Of a stretch of DNA of 64,000 bases, positions 10,189 to 23,471 are shown one piece after another. Numbering within the stretch: the first letter of the stretch is position 1; every line of letters starts with the position of its first letter. Under the pieces are notes generated by a model. The model was not told where the DNA came from and did not search any database. It saw only the letters and a list, made by a program, of their open reading frames with translations. This stretch comes from Dioszegia crocea (Eukaryota > Basidiomycota > Tremellomycetes > Tremellales > Bulleribasidiaceae), in NCBI GenBank assembly GCA_001600615.1, contig BCKK01000011.1:302799-366798 (forward strand), written 5' to 3'. A program made the position numbers and the translations under genes.

Positions 10189-12566
10189 ATGGACAACTCG
10201 CCTTCCCGTTCAGCCTCTGGGTTCTTTGATCAAGATCCAAGCTATTCGCCTAACATGGACTATCGCGCCCGGTCCTCTTCATCAGCTTCTTCGCGCCCTT
10301 CATACTCCCGTTCTAGCTCTTTCACGAGTTTGATGCCTATGATGGATAGATATGGCGAGGAATGGGGAAGTGGAGCTACGACTTTACTAGGTGAGCTAGC
10401 TCTAGCTCGTCTGTTGTCTGACATCAAAGAGAGGCTTAGCTGATACTTGCAGATGTTGTCGAGACATTCTTTGGTATGTCGCCACCGCCCGAAACAGCTT
10501 TCTCTTAAGCTCCTGATCTGGAAATATACCACACATGACCATGTCAAGATCAATTGCTGATGCCCAGACTCTCGCCTAGACCTAATGGGCCGCCGGCTCA
10601 AAGCCCAATCCGCCCGCCTGAAGACTCGGACCCTTGAATTGATCCCCAAGGGCCTTCGCACGCCCGGCGGAGGCGGCTCTATCATCCTGGATGATCTAGC
10701 TCCGCGTCTTGAAGGAAGGGAAGGCCTCGATGTGTCCGAGAGTAGGGAGAGTAGGGATCTGCGTGAGAGGCGTGGGGAGAAATATAGGAAAGAAGTGGAG
10801 AGGGAGGTTGAGCGGATAAAGGTTAAGGTGGGTCTGTCGAGCTTGGAGCCGGAAAAGGTGGATGTCCAGGCTGATGTGCTTGTAGCTCGCTGCGAAAGTC
10901 ACGCATCTGTCTGGGACGTGGAGATCTGCTCAGATCATCCGGACAAGAGAGAAATTCTGTGAGTTAAGCAGAGCAGATCGTTGGCGACATCAGGAACTGA
11001 CGTAGCGTAGCATTCTTTTTCGGTGTGCTGTCCCTTGCGTTTACGTGTATACTCTATGGTGCAGCACCGGAATGGCTCCCGCTGGCGTATACCGTCCAGT
11101 CCGCGTTTTATCTACCTACTCGGGTTTGGTCATATAAGCGGAAAGCATTCCACTACTTTTTGTTTGAGTGAGTCTGTCTTTCTAATAACGCGAGTATGTA
11201 GGGTAGTGAATATGGGCAAAGCGCGCGAGGAGAAAGATGATATTGTGGTCTTATGTCTGGGGGAAAGAAGAGCTGAACATTCTCCAGTTTGTGCTATTTC
11301 GTCAATGTGCTCGACCTTGTGTGGATATGGCTCATGCCTCATTCTACCGTCCTCTTCATCTGCAGCTACCTGCTCACTATGGGTCAGTTAGCTGAGCACC
11401 GTTCGATTCGCCAAAGCTGACTCAGCAGGTCCCTTGGCGTCGGCCATCATCACCTGGCGCAATTCTTTAGTATTCCATTCCATGGATAAAGTCACCAGTC
11501 TATTCATCCACATGTAAGCTGACCCTCTCGCATCATTCTTCCAAGCTGCAAGGAGAAAGCTGACACTGACCAGGTACCCCCCACTCGTCCTGACCGTCAT
11601 CCGGTATGTCCCTCTGACCTGAGCCCTGTCGTATACAGCTGATCACTCCCAGTCACTCCTACGTTGACGCTGAGAGCCGATATCCCGGTCTGGCGCACGT
11701 TAGCGACTATAGCTGGTGGAAGCAGATCCTACTTGCTGGTGTACCTTGTCAGCTATCTCTATCCCCATGTGGTCAGTGGTCCAAAAGCTGACGCGGTAGA
11801 CATTCTGTGGCAAGCGGCATACTACAAATTCATCTCGATCGACCGGAAATCAAAGATTGAATCAGGTCAACGGCAGAACAGCTTCCACTAGTGAGTCGGC
11901 CCCTCTGCCAGCTGAGACGTTTGATCTTTGATGAAATGTTGAGAAGCGCAGCTGATGCTTCGCAGCCTGCTCAACGATAAGCGTGGACCCATAGGCAAGG
12001 CTCTGAAAGGTATCAACCCGACGAATCGTGAGAGGTGGTTCATCTTTGGTCAATTGAGTAAGCTTTCGTAGTCCCGTAGACGTGACAAAGCTTACGATAT
12101 TTTCAGTCTATTCGATTGTCTTTATGATTCCTGCTGCTGCGCTATACATACACTCCGCTACTGCCAGCGCCATCTACCTCACGGTCGTCTTCGCTACGAG
12201 TGTCTGGAACGGTGGCAACTTCTACATCGAAGTATTCGGACGCAAGTAAGCTAGCCCAGATATGATACTTTGGTCGCAAGAGGATGGTGAGCTCACAATA
12301 TCAGATTCGAAAGGGAACTTGAGAAATTACGCAGAGAAATGGAGTTGGCATCAGCAACCGGCGCACCGTCCTCTACCCAAACATCAGCTCCTTCAACACC
12401 TTACGCCGACGGCCAAAGCGAGTATCATACCGACGCGGCGGATGATCTGGCTAATAGCCCTCTGGCCTTGCCGAGTGCGGGTCATGCAGTGGATATGGAG
12501 GTGCCGGATTTGACGCTGGATAAGGCTGTGGAAGAGGTGAATAGGGAGGGCAAGAAATCTCAGTGA
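10189..12566 (+). CDS. GPC1: Glycerophosphocholine acyltransferase Gpc1 (DUF2838)
   Basis: Exons 10189-10390, 10453-10473, 10580-10827, 10886-10958, 11011-11167, 11288-11382, 11429-11513, 11574-11603, 11653-11747, 11800-11890, 11966-12057, 12107-12245 and 12305-12566 give 529 aa. A Ser-rich cytosolic N-terminus and a charged helix lead into a polytopic core. Family blocks are visible: GAAPEWLPLAYTVQS, the KRKAFHYFLFDLCYFVN segment, and AYYKFISIDRKSKI. Gpc1 acylates glycerophosphocholine to lysophosphatidylcholine at the ER, an acyl-CoA-dependent step of PC remodelling (known for yeast YGR149W). The C-terminus is acidic and probably disordered. Thirteen exons all join in frame. Confidence 0.88.
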
Positions 12567-12945
12567 TAGACTCGGGCGCAGATGTTCGTTAGACAATTTT
12601 GCGGTGCTACTGCTGATGTGGATGTTTCTATGTATAGATATATGTATATCTCCTACTTCCACTGTGTATACCTCCTACTTTCACTGCTTGGAGTCATAGC
12701 TGGTCCGGACAGATGAGGATGATCGATGAAGTCTGACACGCTGGGCACCCTATGATGCTGAAACGCGACGGCTAAAACTGAAACATCTCCACACGGGCTT
12801 CGAATGCCACCCGAAATTGAAAAGGTTTATCGCCGAAACACCGGTTTCGACCTCCCGCGTGATTTCTGCTTCCGTCCACCCCTCGCTGGGTGGTAATTTG
12901 GTGGCAGGTGTAGAAACTTCTCTCTTCTCTCAGCATACATCTAAA
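12567..12945. other. Intergenic: GPC1 3' UTR and eS1 promoter
   Basis: About 380 bp. A near-duplicate ACTTCCACTGTGTATACCTC / ACTTTCACTG pair occurs around 12652-12690. Otherwise no feature was recognised. Confidence 0.4.
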
Positions 12946-14020
12946 ATGGCGATCGGCAAGGTCAGTAGCCTCCCTTTTGCTTCACGAGAACGACAGCGGA
13001 GGAATACGGAGACGACTGTGTGGAATAGATGGACAATAAGCGACCGAAACTGACCATCGTTTAGAACAAGCGCCTCTCAAAGGGGAAGAAGGGAATTAAG
13101 AAGAAGGTGGTCGACCCCTTCACCAGGAAGGACTGGTACGACATCAAGGCCCCCGGGTTCTTTGAGGTCAAGCAGGTCGGAAAGACACTGGTCAACCGAT
13201 CGCAGGGTTTGAGTGAGTCACGCGGGATAGGGCGTAGGTTACAATCGCTGATCCTCTTTTTAGAGAACGCCAACGACTCCCTAAAGGGCCGTGTGGTTGA
13301 GGTCTCCCTCGCCGAGTTGAACAACGACCAGGAGCAGTCTTTCAGGAAGATCAAGCTGAGGGTTGAGGATGTTGCTGTGAGTATAGAATTTGGGAGGATT
13401 TGGAATTTTTAGCTGATAAGTCAGGGCCGAAACTGCCTCACCTCATTCTTCGGTATGGACTTCACCACCGACAAACTCCGATCCATTGTCCGTAAATGGC
13501 AGACTTTGATTGAGGCCAACGTCGACGTCCGCACGTCGGATGGTTACATTCTCCGTCTCTTCTCTATCGGCTTCACCAAGCGTCAAGCCAACCAGGTCAA
13601 GAAGACCACATACGCCCAGTCGAGTCAGGTTAGGGAGATCCGTGCCAAGATGGTTGAGATTATGAAGCGCGAGGCAGAGGGAAGCGACTTGAAGGAGTTG
13701 GTGCAGAAGTTCGTGCCGGAGAGCATTGGTCGGGAGATTGAGAAGGCCTGCAAGGTGGGTTTTGACGTCTCATACAAGGGACTTCAGCTGACAGTGTAGG
13801 GCATCTACCCCCTTCACAACGTCTACGTTAGGAAGGCCAAGATCCTAAAGACACCTAAACTCGACATGTCCAAGCTCCTCGAGCAACATGGAGAGGCATC
13901 GGATGTGAGTTGGCGTCTTGCTCTTGTTGCGACATCAGCTGATGTATCCAGGCTACCACCGGAACCAAGGTCGTCAAGAGCGGCGAGTTTGTTGAGCCTG
14001 AAGCACTTGCATCGGTCTAG
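12946..14020 (+). CDS. RPS1: 40S ribosomal protein eS1 (S3a)
   Basis: Exons 12946-12960, 13065-13212, 13264-13376, 13425-13754, 13800-13904 and 13952-14020 give 259 aa, the usual length. The first coding exon has only 15 nt (MAIGK) and is followed by a 104-nt intron, a common ribosomal-protein-gene layout. Family blocks are clear: [18 protein letters not shown] near the N-terminus, [18 protein letters not shown], and the C-terminal KLLEQHGE. It is a structural protein of the small subunit near the mRNA exit site. Confidence 0.97.
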
Positions 14021-14975
14021 GGTGGGATTCGCATGTATTCTTTGGGAAAAATATAACTTGGCACAGAGTTTTGAGGTTTGGCACATGCTCTTGAATCGGA
14101 GACTACATTCTTTTAGAGGAGACTGTCCGTACATTGAACATCACATCTGAGCTCGGTCCTTGATCGTCCTGCAGCCACAAGAGCAGGCCCACCATTGCAC
14201 CCAATTGCTTCTAAGCCACGTGCCTGCTCGGCGCGTCTAATCTTTTGTCTGCCGACCACGACCACCGCCTCCTCCTCGCTTCCTGCTTCCTCGATTGATG
14301 TACAGTCTCCAGCTTTCCTTCCCTCACTTCTCAGGCACCACCCAGTCACTTCACCTCGCCACTTTCACCACCCACCAAACAAGCGATACACCCTTCTTTC
14401 GATTTAGCTCACCTCTTGCCTTCACCACATAATCCTCGCCAAACAGTCACAAGGTGAGTGAGACATGCCCCTTCGCTCCATTCTGGAATTCTGAGACAAA
14501 CCTCTGACTCTCACCCTTTAGACCGCTAAGTGGCCCTTTATCAGCTCCACCGCCTAACCAGCCCACTCCGACGGAACACACACCCCCTCGCCGTTGCCCG
14601 TCCAATCGAATTCGCCCGTCGCCCAGCTGCAGCGCCCATTCCCACGCCCCAGGGTCATACCAGCCCCTCTCACATATTTATTCCCGTGCCTTCTCCTCCT
14701 GTTCTCTTCCCACACTGTCGTCGTGGGTTACATCTCTATTACTTCTTTACACTTTCATCCATTCCCCTTCTTTACTACACAGAGCTAAGCTCGACGTAAC
14801 CTATCTGTCTCTATTGCTTCTTGTTGCTAGTACCTCGCTCATACTGCTCTTTCTCCTTCCAAACACACACCCTTCCAACTTGTACGCTTGTGATTTCTTA
14901 CCCGCCCCCTTCCCACACACTTATTGCTCGGTCCCCCTTCATACTCTTCCCACCCTTCACCATACATACGCCACA
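14021..14975 (+). other. eS1 3' UTR, then long CT-rich leader of the Nrd1-type gene
   Basis: From about 14200 to the Nrd1 ATG the plus strand is strongly C/T-rich. It contains a likely leader intron, GTGAGTGAGA at 14454 to a TTTAG acceptor near 14521. Several small upstream ATGs and out-of-frame ORFs lie in it. The long pyrimidine-rich leader with an intron suggests translational control of the downstream regulator (inference). Confidence 0.45.
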
Positions 14976-17756
14976 ATGGCCGCCCCCCTCCGTGACGCAA
15001 CCCACAATGTCAACCTCCCTACCGACCCCAACATCCTCGCTTCTTACTCATACGACATCAACCTCGGCACTCCAACTGGTTTAATCCCCCGCGCATACAT
15101 ACCCAACGCTCACGCTCTTGGTATGGGTTTACCACACGGTAGTCCGCTTTACCCGCATCACCAGTTGGGTGGGCTCTCTAGTCCCGGCTTAGGTTTTGAT
15201 AACTTTGACGCTATGAAAGTGAGCTTCTATCCTACTGTGGACTTGATACCTAGGCTGACAAAGCAGCGCGGATTGGACGGCTCTGGCTTACCAATGAATC
15301 CCCTTACAGGCGCTGCACCGACCATTGATGCCCAAGCGGCATCCTACGAAAACTTCCCCCTTCAGAAGAAGAGCCGCTACTCGCCTGTCCAAGCCATGTC
15401 GTCTCCCGGTCTGCAGGTCAACCATCAACATCATCCCGGTACATTCACCCCTGGTCAGCCGCTATTCAACCCCAATAGCGGTGGTGGCGGAACAGGGATG
15501 CCCTCTCCGATTCATATGGGGCCTTTGCTTCATAGTACGGGTGTTCTGGGAACGCCAGTTGTTTCAGGGAGGATGCTGAACAATGCGCTGAACGTACCCC
15601 AGACGCCAATGGGGATGATGGGGTTCCAAATGGGCAATATGCCTTACTCTATGGTAAGCTGGCTTGTCTGATCACAACATGTAAGCAAAGCTGATCACTC
15701 AGCCCTTCCCTACCTCTCCTATCATGTCACCGTCGATGAACCCGGGTGTGATGACTGGCAACTACGGTCCCGCCGCTGCGGCCGCAGCAGCAGCAGCAGC
15801 TGGCAACACGACCGGACGAACCGTATACGTCGGTGGTCTCCCAGCCGGTAAGCTATGTAGTCTGCGCCGCAAATTGAAGACTAAAGCTCACTCTTCAGAC
15901 GCATCAGTCGACGAACTCCTCAACCTGGTCCGCTTCGGACCTATCGAAAACGTCCGCCTCCTCCCCGAACGCTCCTGCGTCTTCATCTCCTTCTTGGACG
16001 GCTCAACCGCTGCAGCCTTCCACGCCGACGCCCAAGTCAAGAAGCTGGCATTGCACGGCCAAGAGCTCAAGATTGGATGGGGCAAGGCGAGCCCCTTGGC
16101 GCCTCCTGTGCAGACTGCTGTGCAGAACCAACAGGCGACGCGGAATGTGTTTGTGGGTAATTTGGCGGACACGACTACGGAGCAGGATTTGAGGGATGAG
16201 TTGGCGAGGTTTGGTCCGATTGATCAAGTCAAGATTGTACGAGATAAGAATATCGGGTTTGTACACTTTTTGGGAATTGCCACGGCTATGAAGGTAAGCT
16301 ATGGTGCACTCGGACGGTAGCGCGCGAGCATTAGCTGACAGTCTCAGGTGGTCAAGGACCTCCCACTCCAAACAGGCTGGACGGACAAGAGGGTCAACTA
16401 CGGTAAAGACCGCTGCGCCTACGTTCCCAAGGCGCAACAAGCTGCCGTTCAAATGGCGCAACAACAAGCTCTGGCGGCTGTCCATTCCCAACACGCTCAA
16501 ATCCCGGGTTCCCCTTATTCAAACTTCGCACCCATGACTCCCAGCTTTTCAAACTTTTCAGCACCCAACACTCCGGGTTTCGCATCTCCCATTTTCCCCA
16601 GTGGCGGTTTCCCATCCATGGCCAATGGAGGTTTTGCGGATCCGAATGCGGCTGTGAGCCAGCTTGGGAATCGGACGGTCTATGTTGGTAATATCCATCC
16701 CGACACGACGACGGAGGAGCTCTGTAATAATATTCGGGGTGGTCAATTACAGCAAATCAAGCATATGCAAGATAAGAATTGTGCTGTAAGTTCTTTGGTT
16801 GGAGCTTTATCTTGTCGACAATCTTAAGCTGACCCCACCTAGTTCGTCACCTTTGTCAACGCCGAAAACGCCATGAACTTCTTTACCTACGCCAGTACCA
16901 TTGGCGTCACTGTCAATACACGTAAATTGAAGATTGGATGGGGCAAGCATTCGGGTAGTCTCCCACCTGCTATGCTTCAGGCTATTCAGAGTGGCGCGAG
17001 TCGTAATGTGTACATTGGGAACGTCCCGGACTTTGCAATCTACACGGATGAAAAGCTCCGTAAAGATTTCGCCGAATTTGGAGGTGAGTCCATACCCGCT
17101 GTGTAGCTGAGGGCCGGGCTTGAGCTGATTTGGCAGAAATCGAAATGATCAATTTCCTTAAAGAAAAGGGTGCTGCTTTTATCAACTTGTAAGTCTCAGC
17201 TTCTGCTACCTCCAAGGTTGTATTGAGGGTTTATAAGCTGATAATCAGTATGAGCATCCAATCTGCCCAAAGCGCCATTGAAGGCGTCAAGCAGAATCCA
17301 TCTTACGCCAACCTCCGCATCTCGTTTGGAAAAGACCGATGTGCCAATCTACCTCGACCAGTACACGGGTAAGTCCACTTCCCCGACTGTCACAAAGTGA
17401 TCATCTGTGAATCTCAGCTGATCACTCGCAGTACTCCCGGTGGACCCTTCCGTAACTCTGGGATGCGCAACACGTCCGGCGGCTCAACAGGTACACCCGG
17501 TGGATCCGGATTATCCGGCAACGCCACCACCAACAGCCACAATCACAGTCCGAACGATAGTGTCGCTTTAGCAATCGCGGCTGTTGAAGCTCGATTACAA
17601 TCCCCTCCCAGAATCCCATCGTTGGGTCCTGGACCTTTTGCTAGTCCTCCTACTGCGGTAGCGCCGCCTATTGCTATGGAGGATAGCTACGAAGCTGGGG
17701 AGATTAAGGATGAGGAGATTGATATGGAGGAGCGATATGGGCAACATTCGGAGTAA
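14976..17756 (+). CDS. NRD1: RNA-binding protein with four RRMs, S. pombe Nrd1-like
   Basis: Exons 14976-15218, 15267-15653, 15703-15847, 15899-16293, 16348-16785, 16843-17083, 17137-17188, 17249-17368 and 17432-17756 give 781 aa. RNP motifs are visible four times: [27 protein letters not shown] and RNVYIGNVP, each followed by an RNP1-like block ([30 protein letters not shown]). An alanine run of ten lies before RRM1. S. pombe Nrd1 (four RRMs) represses sexual differentiation and stabilises myosin light-chain mRNA; a similar role here is inferred. The first intron (15219-15266) is 48 nt, without stops, so its retention would keep frame. Confidence 0.88.
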
Positions 17757-18393
17757 GGGCCGGGAGGCTAGGGCGATGGGTTGGCCGGAGTTGTTTCTGT
17801 TTATACCTCTTGGCCATCTTCGATCCCCCTCTCCACCCCCCTCTTGTCCACCTTGTACCTTTACGACCACCCCCCTTTTCTCATCTCCTCACGACTCGGT
17901 CATTAGAAATTGCATTTGGCGGGACGGGCGACTGTGAAGTATATACGTATACGCCTTCCGTACAGACTTTATCGTCTATGTAACTTGTAAACAATGTACG
18001 GATATGACATACAAAAGGCGAGGTATCTTGGGGATCGGTTTGGGAGGTATTTTGTGGAGATATCAAATTGCCAGGAATCAAATGTGGGCATAGCATGTGT
18101 AGCGCAATGGGGATCAGACATTCATTCCCGCCTCGGTACTCTGCAGGCAAAATCTCCTTATCTCTCCGCATGATTCAATGAGCTATGTAATTATGGCACC
18201 TATGTACTGTATGACTGTATTTCCCTATCCGAATTTGCTCAGACTAATGCTCTTCACCCTTCCAATTTCCCACCGCACATCGACTTGATTATCCTATCCC
18301 ACACCAGAGACCCCTATCCCATCCATCACATCCTCCTCCTCCTAGACCACACAAACCGCCCTTCATCCATCCGCCATATCCCACTCCACGCCC
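17757..18393. other. Convergent intergenic region
   Basis: About 640 bp between the 3' ends of the Nrd1-type gene and the PUF gene, so both 3' UTRs are here. C/T-rich on the plus strand near 17820-17885 and 18290-18370. No gene seen. Confidence 0.45.
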
Positions 18394-21215
18394 TTATCCC
18401 AAAAGATCAATCAGATCCTCTCGCTCCTTCTTGACAGTGCCCAACCCTAACGGACTCCCAGCCCTAACCTTCACCGCCACCCCAGTCCCCATTCGGGTAG
18501 CCTCAGGCCGATCAGATCGAGGCGGAGCACTAGCCGTCGGCCTCAACTTCTTACCGTCCCACGCAGCCGGCGCAGTCTTAGAATCAGGCGACATGGGATC
18601 GGACCTATGATTGCCCGAACTGCCCGAATCCGTTGCGGTGCCCACTGAGATGGAGACGTCCAGCTGATCAACATCGTCCGTTTCGGTTGCAGTCTCGGAT
18701 TGAGCGTCCGCTTTGTCGTCGACGGTATCGGCATTGGCGTGGAGGAGGGGGTTTGGGGGTAGACCGAGGTCTGGAGTCGAGAATGTCAAAGAGGGGGAAG
18801 CGACAGAAACGGTGAATCCCTCAGATTGCATTTCGGTGATTATCTGATCGAGACGTTTACCGGGTGGAGTGTGTCGGATGGTGTTCATGAGGGGTACAAT
18901 GAGGTCGAGGAGCTGACATGTCAGCTTATCTTTGACGTTTTGTAAGATAATGCAAGCTTACCTGTTGACGTTGAGACCTTTCAGCAGATTTGAGGCAAGT
19001 CTAGATATCAGCTTACTGATCCCTTAGCTACACTGGGCTAGATCTGAACGGACCTGTAAGACAAAGTTTGCGAATGGGTCCCTGAGCACAGAGTGGACAC
19101 GGTGCGTCCCGTCTTCTCGGAAATTGACAAGTTCGTACACTAACTCGCGCTTATCATTCGGCTCAGCATGCAAGATTGCCTTTTCGACGACGTTGCTTGC
19201 GAACTTGTGTCGGGAGACTGGGGCATCAGCACAATGTAGCCTAGATCTAATGGAAGACTTACATGTCCAAACTTGACCTCTAATGAGCTTGATGACTCGC
19301 TGTTTGTGCGCCGGGCCAGCAGCAATGATCATACTCTGAACGACGTAGTCTGGTCGGATCAGCATCGTCCACTTGTCATGGATAGGAGTTCACTCACTTC
19401 CAAAGGCATCCTCGATGAGACGCCTTGCACACCCCTGCAACTCTTCAAGAAGATCCCGCTTATGATCATCCGGCAGATTTTCCACTGCCTTCTGTAGCAC
19501 TCGACAACCGAAAGAGTGGATAGACAGGTCTTGGGCGTGTCCGAGGAATGCGTCAGGGACGGATTTGGGGGGATTAGATTGGATGATCCGCTAATATCGT
19601 CAGCTAGATTCCAATGACTGTATAACGAAGGAGGAGCATAACTTACCTGAATGACATGATTCGCATTGGCTGATTTAACACACTCCACAATCTTCCCTTC
19701 CAACTCTGCAATCATGGACAATTTCTGATCTTCATCGACTTTATCAAGAGCTTTCTGCACCACCTGTGTTCATCAGTTACGGCCCATTCGACGCTAAGAG
19801 GGGCTTGACAACTCACTCGACACCCATACATCTGCATACTCAGATCATAAACTCGACCCCTCATCTGCTCCGCCAATCCCCTGACCTGCTCTTCAGTCCC
19901 ATGGTCGAAAAACTTCTGAATGCAGTAGTTGCCAAACACATCCTGCATGAGAGTAGCCGCGTTGGGTAGGATCTCGAGGTACATTGCCTGTCGATCCTGC
20001 TCTGACGCATGCTCGATTTTGGTCTGAATCAAGCGAGAGCCGTGTTGATCGCCTGAGAATTCGATAATGTGCCCAAAGATCTCCTGTCGTCATCAGCAAA
20101 TGACCAATTTCTCATCCCGCAGGTCGCCACGAAGTTCTAGACTCACCGCCAGACCCCAGTTCCTGTCCGTCTTGTTCAACCTGAAGTCCTCCAACAGCGC
20201 CGATCGGGGCGAATCATCAAACCGCCTAGGCCTTGCTCCCTGGAAACGGAGCAGGGGGTTGGTGTACTGCGGACCATAGTGGATGGGAACGAGCTGATGA
20301 AGTGAAGGGGTATTGGGGGTGTATTGACCATAAGGGTTACGAACCGCATTGCCGCCGGGGTAGAGAGGGGTAATACTGGGGCTGTAGTGCTGAGTGAAGC
20401 CAGCGTGGGGTCGGAGGACGGTATGAGGGGCACGAGGAGTTTCAACCTGATGATGTCAGCCACGTCTAGATTTCAACCAACCCAAATTTACTCACCTGAG
20501 GTTTCTTGCCCCGCTCGACGAAAGTACCATTGTTGGTAGGCCAGTAGCTAGCGCCATAACCTCCATAGGCTGAAGCAGGAGACATCATCCCCGCATCAGG
20601 CGCCATCTTCCTCCCTTGCTGATGCTGCTGACCCTCACGCTGACCCCCGCCCCCGCTTTGCCTAAACGCCGACCTGACTGGGCTTCTCTGTTGCTCGTTA
20701 CCCCTCTGCTGCCCTTGCGGGCCGCGCGGCCTGTACGTCTGCTCGCCAACCCGGAGAGACATTGACACCCCGTCCATCCCCAGGCCTAGACCATGGTTTA
20801 CCCCGCCGCCGCCGGTACCGCCATACGGATCCGCCTGACCGTACTCGAACTGATTCTGCATCAGACCTGCCATATCGCCAGGAATGGCTGGAGCGTAGGT
20901 GAAGCCTCCGGCCATAGCGGGTGTGTGGGGAGAAAAGGGGGCATCAAGATGTTGGCCGGTGCCGTTGAGAGGGAGGGCGGGCTGATAGAAGCCATAGATG
21001 TCCATATGGGAGGGATCAGGATAGGCAAAAGATCGATTGTTGGCGTTGAGACTGGGTGTGAAGCCGGTAGGGTTGGGGGATGGGTGGTGGGCATGGCCAT
21101 GGTTGATGTGGGCCTGATGGGAGGGGAAGCGGTCGTCAACGTGTAGGTTGGTGAGACGCGAGGCGAGGTCATTTTGGCCGTCATGGGCATGGTTTGGGGG
21201 GTTACCGTGAGACAT
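18394..21215 (-). CDS. PUF (Pumilio) family RNA-binding protein
   Basis: Exons (5' to 3') 20496-21215, 20147-20446, 19817-20083, 19647-19763, 19398-19590, 19263-19349, 19054-19217, 18962-19000 and 18394-18912 give 801 aa. The N-terminal half is Gly/Pro/Gln/His-rich and disordered. The Pumilio homology domain begins near [19 protein letters not shown] and holds repeats with recognition cores such as [42 protein letters not shown] and FANFVLQ. PUF proteins bind UGUA-containing 3' UTRs and repress or localise mRNAs. The Ser/Thr/Asp-rich C-terminal tail is longer than in yeast Puf3. Which yeast PUF is orthologous cannot be told from here. Confidence 0.9.
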
Positions 21216-22871
21216 TGTAGGTCGAGACAAGGGGGAGGATGAAGGATGGACAAATTGGAGTCGAGCTAAGAAATGGTGGCGTCGTGTTGCTGACAGGGGG
21301 AAATGATGACAGCGACAATCTAGCGACAATAAAGTCACAAGTGATTGAAGGGGTCTGCACAGAAGGTTGTAACTCTGAGCAAGATGTGGAAGGAACAAGA
21401 TAAAGAAGGGGGAAGGGGGAGATGTAGACAAGGACAAGGATGCTAATGCTGACCGGAAGCTGTTGATAGAAGGTAGTGGGTGGGGGTGAGGGAAGAATTT
21501 CGAGTGAGGTGAGGGGGTGACCCGCCGTTGCCGCAAACCTTGAATCAAGACGACAAAAGGGAGGGACGGGTCAGATCGAAGCAGCTAGTGCTTAGCCTCG
21601 GTTTCAAAGGATCCTCCCTCTTCCTATTCTCTCCCTCGCCCGTTCCCGTTGTGTATATCGCAGAGTGGGGAAGCTGTGTATTGTTGCACCTGATCCGAGC
21701 TGATAGGATCATGCGATAGATGCGATTTCGAATTGACGCTTTGACCGTTGGGGAAGCGAAGGGGGTTGAGGGACGGGCGAAAGGGGCCAGATGATAGCCA
21801 AAGGAAGGGGAGGGTGTCAGCCACCAGATCTCTGCCGAGATTTCTGATAAGGGGCTGAGGATGATGTCGGACTATACTGTCGAGTTGTATTCGCTTGATC
21901 GGATATCGTTGAGCTTCACACGTCGAGGTTTCTGACTGGCAGCTGGACTCTGCAAATTTGCGCGACATCCTACGCGTCAGATGGATTAGCTCGCGTCCGC
22001 GTCAGGCTTGATCGAAGCACGCGACAGTAAGCCTCCGAGGCCTGCACACACACACACACATACGAAAGGACACACACATCCCCACTGACCCCCGGAAACC
22101 CTCCCCCACCCCATCTCCGCCGGTACCCCTTGTTTCAGGTCTTGGCTAAGACGCGGAGGCTGATTGCGATTGCGATTGCAGAACGTGTGATGTTGTCCAC
22201 CAACACCGCTTGGGTTTGCTGAAGGTGTGTATGCGTAATGTAAGCTGAGCGATGAGTGCGTAGCAAGCTTTGGTGCGTGGCGTAATTCCCTGAAAGTCTT
22301 CCTGCCTCCAGGACTGGCCGTTCCCTCTGATTCATGTCTGTCGCAGTCTGATGATCTGATGGTGAGCGAACTCAGCGCCACGATGCGAGAGTTCTAGATT
22401 GCTTGTGTAATGATCATGCTGGGTTGAGGAGGGACTGGAAGGGACTGGAACATTCAACAAGCCGAGATGCTTTATGAGGCGGATAGAGGCGGATCATCTC
22501 GGGAGTTCTCGGGCTATAGCCTATCTCGGGGAATTAGCTTCAGGCACCGGAACTCAACTTTGGCCGGCCAGCCATCTCCTGCAAATCTCCTGACAAAAAA
22601 CGATATAGCGCATCAGTTATGACCACATCAGTAAGCCTCATGCGATCACAGCGATCACGATGTACGACGACAATGTTGATGTCAACAACTGACCCAGTCG
22701 TACTCAAAGCTTGAGATGATAATATATGAAGCACTTTCTGACTTTGCATTCACCTTTCACTGACAACTTGCATCCTTGTCTACTTCCAGCCTGTACCTAT
22801 CTCCCAGTCCCGACTATCCACACACCAGCAACTTCGTCAATCTCTAATCTCCCACCTCCATCCCCATCACC
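21216..22871. other. Large intergenic region with a short CA repeat
   Basis: About 1.65 kb between divergently transcribed genes. It should contain the PUF gene's long leader (C/T-rich on the minus strand near 21215-21500) and the promoter of the small secreted protein. No reading frame fits a gene. Confidence 0.5.
22046..22078. repeat. (CA)n microsatellite
   Basis: Seen: GCACACACACACACACAT followed after a short break by GGACACACACAT. It is an ordinary short tandem repeat that could vary in length between strains. Confidence 0.8.
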
Positions 22872-23471
22872 ATGTTCCGCGCACATTTCTCCCTCATCTT
22901 CCTCGTCCTCTTTTCCCTCCTCTCTCTTTCGGTCTATGCCATTCCCACCGGCAATGACAAATCCCTCGCCCTCCGTCAGGCTACACGGTCGTCCGTAGTA
23001 GCTCGCGCTGAGCGTCGTCGCGCCTCCCCCGTTCGTCGCCAGGATCCCTCACCAGTCCCCTTCGTCCCCCGCACCTTCTACATCCGCAACCCTGACGGCC
23101 AATACTACACTCCAACTGGACAAAACGAGGGCAGCTACCTGCAATCCAGCGCGACCGAAAACTCGGCCGCGATCCTGTTCACAATCACATCCTCGGGTTT
23201 TCTACAGCCAGCGAATGCACCCACGGTGTCTGCATACGTTGGCGATTCTGCCGTCGCCGCTGTCCGGCTCTTTAGTGATGCAACCGCGGGAGGCATCGTT
23301 GGCTTTGTCAAACTCGTCTGCTCAATCATACCGGGTTCGCAAGTCCTGTCTTGTGCGGCCTCGCCAACCGTAGCATTTGGCTCATACGGCGATGCGGTAA
23401 ATCCTAGTCGCTTTCTTTCGGTAGCGAGCCCCGATCAGATCTTTCCCGTTGTCGTGGAATACGCCCCTTAG
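22872..23471 (+). CDS. Small secreted protein, unrecognised
   Basis: Intronless, 199 aa. A signal peptide is clear: hydrophobic core FSLIFLVLFSLLSLSVYA with cleavage expected after VYA, near residue 24. A basic segment with dibasic sites (AERRRASPVRRQ) follows and could be a propeptide with Kex2 processing. The rest resembles a beta-rich domain starting FYIRNPDGQYYTPTGQNEGS, without cysteine pairs beyond two. No family recognised. It may be a cell-wall or secreted ligand-binding protein (inference). Confidence 0.7.
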   Translation: MFRAHFSLIFLVLFSLLSLSVYAIPTGNDKSLALRQATRSSVVARAERRRASPVRRQDPSPVPFVPRTFYIRNPDGQYYTPTGQNEGSYLQSSATENSAAILFTITSSGFLQPANAPTVSAYVGDSAVAAVRLFSDATAGGIVGFVKLVCSIIPGSQVLSCAASPTVAFGSYGDAVNPSRFLSVASPDQIFPVVVEYAP

